Part shown: positions 42,634 through 45,574 of the stretch, one piece after another | How positions within the stretch are numbered: position 1 is the stretch's first letter | Layout: each line of letters starts with the position of its first letter | Origin: Planctomycetaceae bacterium | GTDB taxonomy: Bacteria > Planctomycetota > Phycisphaerae > Phycisphaerales > SM1A02 | Assembly (NCBI GenBank): GCA_021297815.1 | Contig: JAJTGK010000018.1 | Span: 1-45,574, forward strand | Length of the DNA stretch: 45,574 nt | Reading direction: 5' to 3' | Notes under the pieces: generated by a model | Seen by the model: the letters and a program-made list of their open reading frames with translations, nothing else | What the model was told of the DNA's origin: nothing | Databases searched by the model: none | Made by a program: the position numbers and the translations under genes

Positions 42634-43539
42634 ATGAAGATCGTCTGGACCATCGTCGCGCTGCTGCTCCTCGGCGGCCTCATCGTGCTGCTGCAGCCGC
42701 CCGCCGACACCTCGGTCGAGGTCGGGGCCACGCTGCCCGAGTTGCCCGACTTGCCCAGCGAGCCTGCCGTCGCCAACGCGGTGCCTGCGCAGCCATCCGC
42801 CACATTGGAGCGTGCGACGAACGCCGAACCGCCCAAGGCGACCACGCCGCCGCCTTCGACCGCGGTCGCCACCACAGCGCCTGAGCTTGGCACCGCACCC
42901 GCTGCGCCCATCGCCGCTTCTACGGAGCCGGCGACCCCCGCAGCACAGCAGCCCGCCTCCGACGCGCCCAAGCCAAGCACCGAGGCTCCCAAGCCAAGCC
43001 CCGAGGCCATCGCCGCGGGCAGCGTGTTCGAACCCGAGATCCCGAAGATCGAGCAGGCCGACATCCTGCCGAGCCGCTTCGTGCGCCTGCCCGATGGGTC
43101 GATTTCGGTCGACGACGCGTGGACCGTGCGCGGCGAAGGCACCGAGGCGTCGCCCTACGAGGTCTCGTGGGAGTACATCTCGAGCGCGCAGGAAACCTAT
43201 GTGCCGCGCCTCGGCGAGAAGGCGATTCCCGCCCGTATCGCGTTCCTCTCGGGGAAGCGCGTGCGCATCTCGGGATACCTCGCGTTTCCGCTCATCGCGC
43301 CGACCGCGAGCGAGTGCCTCGTCATGCTCAACCAATGGGACGGCTGCTGCATCGGCATTCCGCCCACGCCCTACGACGCGGTCGAGGTCAAGCTCGCCGA
43401 GGAACTGAAGGGCTGGCGCAAGCACACGATCAACTTCGGCGCCGTCGAGGGCACCTTCAAGGTCGACCCGTACCTCGTCGAGAACTGGCTGGTCGGGCTC
43501 TACCTGATCGAGGGCGCGCGGATCAACCGCGAGCTCTGA
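42634..43539 (+). CDS. DUF3299-like protein, membrane-anchored
   Basis: A 301-residue protein with an N-terminal membrane anchor (3-22), a long Pro/Ala/Thr-rich linker (about 25-130) and a C-terminal globular domain. The domain shows VRISGYLAFPLIAPTASECLVML followed by DGCCIGIPPTPYDAVEV, which resembles the DUF3299 pattern of a cysteine near PPP. The linker suggests the domain stands out from the membrane, outside the cytoplasm. It completes the ATPase-permease-DUF3299 trio. Its function is unknown; Cys residues and operon context suggest metal handling, an inference. The DUF call rests on context as well as sequence. Confidence 0.72.
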   Translation: MKIVWTIVALLLLGGLIVLLQPPADTSVEVGATLPELPDLPSEPAVANAVPAQPSATLERATNAEPPKATTPPPSTAVATTAPELGTAPAAPIAASTEPATPAAQQPASDAPKPSTEAPKPSPEAIAAGSVFEPEIPKIEQADILPSRFVRLPDGSISVDDAWTVRGEGTEASPYEVSWEYISSAQETYVPRLGEKAIPARIAFLSGKRVRISGYLAFPLIAPTASECLVMLNQWDGCCIGIPPTPYDAVEVKLAEELKGWRKHTINFGAVEGTFKVDPYLVENWLVGLYLIEGARINREL

Positions 43540-43636
43540 GCGCGCCGACGGAACCCGTCGTGCCAGGCCCTGTGGGCTTCCGCACGCCATCGCCATGAAG
43601 CGTCCGAGCAGGCCGCGCGCAGCGTGCGCGTGCGGG

Positions 43637-43642
43637 TATCCT
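43637..43642 (+). promoter_or_regulatory. Candidate -10 box of the M14 peptidase-like genes
   Basis: TATCCT preceded by GGG, 9 nt before ATG 43652. Confidence 0.4.
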
Positions 43643-43651
43643 CATCGGACT

Positions 43652-45234
43652 ATGCGCTTCCACCGCTGCGCGACCTTCCTCATCGCCACCTTCGCCATCG
43701 GCTCGCTCGCGAGCGCCGTCGTCGCCGACGACTCCGCACCGATCGACCCAGGACCGCTCGCGCCGAGCGGCTACCCGACGCCTGAGCAGACTGCCGACAG
43801 GCTCGCGGAACTCGCGAAGCTCGTTCCCGGCCGCGCGTCGGTCGCACGCATCGCCGCCGCACGCTCGGGTCCCGCGGTCAGCGTGCTCGTCCTTGGCAAC
43901 CAGGATTTCTCGCGCAGGCTTCCCGCGATGCTCGTCGTCGCAGGCATGGATGGCGTCAACCTCGGCTCGACCGAGCAGTGCCTGACCGCCGTCGAGCGCG
44001 TGCTACGCGACAGCCCCGCCGTGCTCGACGCCGCGCGCATCTATGTGATCCCCGAGGCGAACCCCGACGCACGCATGCACGCGATCACGCGCCGCGAGCC
44101 GCGCGCCACCAACTCGCGCGCCGTCGACGACGACCGCGACGGCCGCGTCGATGAAGACGGCCCGACCGACCTGAACGGCGACGGCTTCGTCGGCACCGTG
44201 TGGCGCGTCGCGCCACCTGGCGTGAAGGCGACGCACATCGTCGACCCCGTCGATGCGCGCATCGTGCGCCCCGCGAACCGCGAGAAGGGCGAGATCGCGA
44301 CGATCGAGATCCTTCGCGAGGCGACCGACCTCGACCAGGACGGCCTCTTCGGCGAAGACGGCCGCGGCGGCGTCGACCTCGACCGCAACTTCCCGCACCG
44401 CTGGCCAGAGTTCGCGACCGACGCGGGCCCCTTCCCGCTCAGCGAGCGCCGCTCGTCTACCTCGCCGAGGACCACGGGCTCTACCGCGAGTTCGGCAAGC
44501 TGTGGAAGGACACGAGCAAGGTCGAGCGATCGGGCAGCGGCGACCTCGCGGGGTCGCTCGTCGTCTGGCTTGCGAACCACCGCGGCATCGCCGCCGTCGC
44601 CGCGAACGGCTGGGCGCGCCCCGAACTTCCCAAGCCACCCGAAGGGACCCCCGAGCCACCGAAGACGGGCGACGACGAGCAGGCCGCCTGGCTGCGCGTC
44701 GCGAGCGAACTTGCGAAGGACGGGTTCGCGCCGTGGAAGCCCTTCGCGCACCCCGTGTGGGGCGAGTGCCAGACGGGCGGCTTCATGCCGTTCTTCCGCG
44801 AGTCGCCCACGCTCGCGCAGGCGCGCGACCTCGGCGCGCGCACCGCGCCGTTCCTTGCCGCGCTCGCCGCCAAGGCGCCGCGCATCGAGACGGGCGAACC
44901 GCGCGTCACCATGCTGGCCGACGGCCTCGCACGCGTCGAGTTCCGCGTGGTGAACTCGGGCTCGCTTCCCACCACCACCGAGATGGGCCGCATCACGGGC
45001 GTCGTTCCGCCCGTCGTCGTGCGACTCGTCGACCCGAGCACGGGCAAGACGCTCGCACCGACCTCGGTGCTCTCGGGGCTACCCGTCTCGAAGCTCGACC
45101 GCCTCGAGGCCGCCGCCACGCAGGAGTACGCCTGGACCGTGCGCGTGCCCGCGGGCGGGCTCGCCGTCGCCGTCAGTGGACCGACCTTCGACACCATGCA
45201 GAAGACCGCCGTCGCCGCCAAGGAGGCCCGCTGA
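43652..45234 (+). pseudogene. M14 carboxypeptidase-like gene with internal frameshift/deletion
   Basis: An exported M14-family (zinc carboxypeptidase) gene that is broken. Frame 1 from ATG 43652 codes a signal peptide (to about VVADD) and the M14 N-terminal half, including calcium-type DDDRDGRVDEDGPTDLNGDG and GVDLDRNFPHRW. After ...FPLSER (about 44449) the reading moves to another frame, which continues from PLVYLAEDHGLYREFGKL to the stop at 45234. Between them the 60-70 residues expected in intact relatives, holding the zinc histidine region, are missing, so this is a deletion with frameshift or an assembly error. The usual HGNE zinc motif is also replaced by MDGVNLGSTE, so it was probably inactive. 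The start of the next gene overlaps the stop (TGATG). Confidence 0.75.
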
Positions 45235-45574
45235 TGCGCTCCGCACTCTCCACCATCCTCGCCATCGCCGCGGCTGCGGCGCTTGCAGCGCCCACGCTCG
45301 CGCAGAACCGCGTCGAGTCGAAGTCGCCGCTCCGCTTCGACCACTACCGCGACCACCCCACGCTCGTCGCCGAGTCGAAGGCGCTCGCGGCGGCGCACCC
45401 CGATCTCCTCACCTATGTCGAGCTCGGCACCAGTTCGCAGGGGCGCGTGGTGTACGCGCTCATCCTGAACAACCCGAAGACGGGCGTCGACACCGACAAG
45501 CCCGCGATGTACATCGACGGCAACATCCACGGCAACGAGGTGAATGCGTCGGAAACGGTGCTCTACACCGTGTG
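45234..45574 (+). CDS. M14-family zinc carboxypeptidase (5' part; runs off the window)
   Basis: The first 113 residues of an exported M14 peptidase. A signal peptide covers residues 1-23 (ending LAAPTLAQ). The family opening FDHYRDHPTLVAESKALAAAHPDL is followed by GTSSQGR and the zinc motif IHGNE, with H99 and E102 intact, unlike the neighbour. ATG 45234 overlaps the upstream stop by one base (TGATG), so it is translated with that gene or is a tandem paralogue. The C-terminal two-thirds are outside the window. Confidence 0.9.
   Translation, partial: MRSALSTILAIAAAAALAAPTLAQNRVESKSPLRFDHYRDHPTLVAESKALAAAHPDLLTYVELGTSSQGRVVYALILNNPKTGVDTDKPAMYIDGNIHGNEVNASETVLYTV

Overview
The window is high-GC (roughly two thirds G+C by eye), densely coding DNA from a diderm bacterium: there is a Kdo transferase (waaA), an OmpA-like lipoprotein and several other predicted lipoproteins. 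The gene styles best fit Planctomycetota, perhaps the Phycisphaerae: a DUF2617 protein, a DUF3553-like protein, a DUF1573 plus ankyrin exported protein, a lone rplU, and M14 peptidases with calcium-type D-rich segments. I infer this phylum from gene content; there is no 16S gene here, so it is a moderate-confidence placement.

Layout. 1-1278 (minus): end of a complex I operon (nuoJ, nuoK). 1475-4557 (plus): tightly coupled pgsA-pgpA-thiL-tsaE, with a domain-duplicated ThiL and a TsaE-YacG fusion. 4569-12000 (minus): Fur-like regulator, aspartate kinase, TypA/BipA, M32 carboxypeptidase, and an exported DUF1573-ankyrin protein. 12188-13839 (plus): Memo-like protein and D-aminoacyl-tRNA deacylase. 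13845-16341 (minus): family 4 uracil-DNA glycosylase, DUF2617 protein and RNase P RNA. 16478-17000: rplU with a tandem repeat starting at its stop codon. 17037-22586: oxidoreductase-like protein, aminotransferase, pseudouridine synthase, membrane pyrophosphatase. 22847: tRNA-Gly(UCC). 23076-26861 (minus): OmpA-like lipoprotein, a split prepilin peptidase, xseB-xseA. 26903-30836: recG and polX, convergent. 31341-37867: waaA-tlpA, divergent from a fused 5-oxoprolinase that is convergent with ymdB. 37868-40583: an RNA- and repeat-rich stretch holding a DUF3553-like gene, a sigma-54 promoter with a small coiled-coil gene, and a small lipoprotein. 40640-43539: ABC ATPase, FtsX-type permease and DUF3299 protein, resembling zinc-responsive operons. 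43652-45574: two M14 peptidase-like genes, the first broken.

Most genes are housekeeping: lipid head-group synthesis, tRNA modification and proofreading, DNA repair (UDG, RecG, ExoVII, PolX), envelope biogenesis and proton or sodium energetics. The more novel content is non-coding. There is a hairpin repeat family, two composite copies, whose right arms begin exactly at the TGA stop codons of waaA and of the lipoprotein gene. There is a roughly 265-nt RNA between ymdB and the DUF3553 gene with long-range complementary helices. A run of stem-loops sharing the loop TGAGGG on different stems follows the sigma-54-controlled gene. Many genes also have a TANNNT box only 6-9 nt before the start codon, which suggests widespread leaderless transcription.
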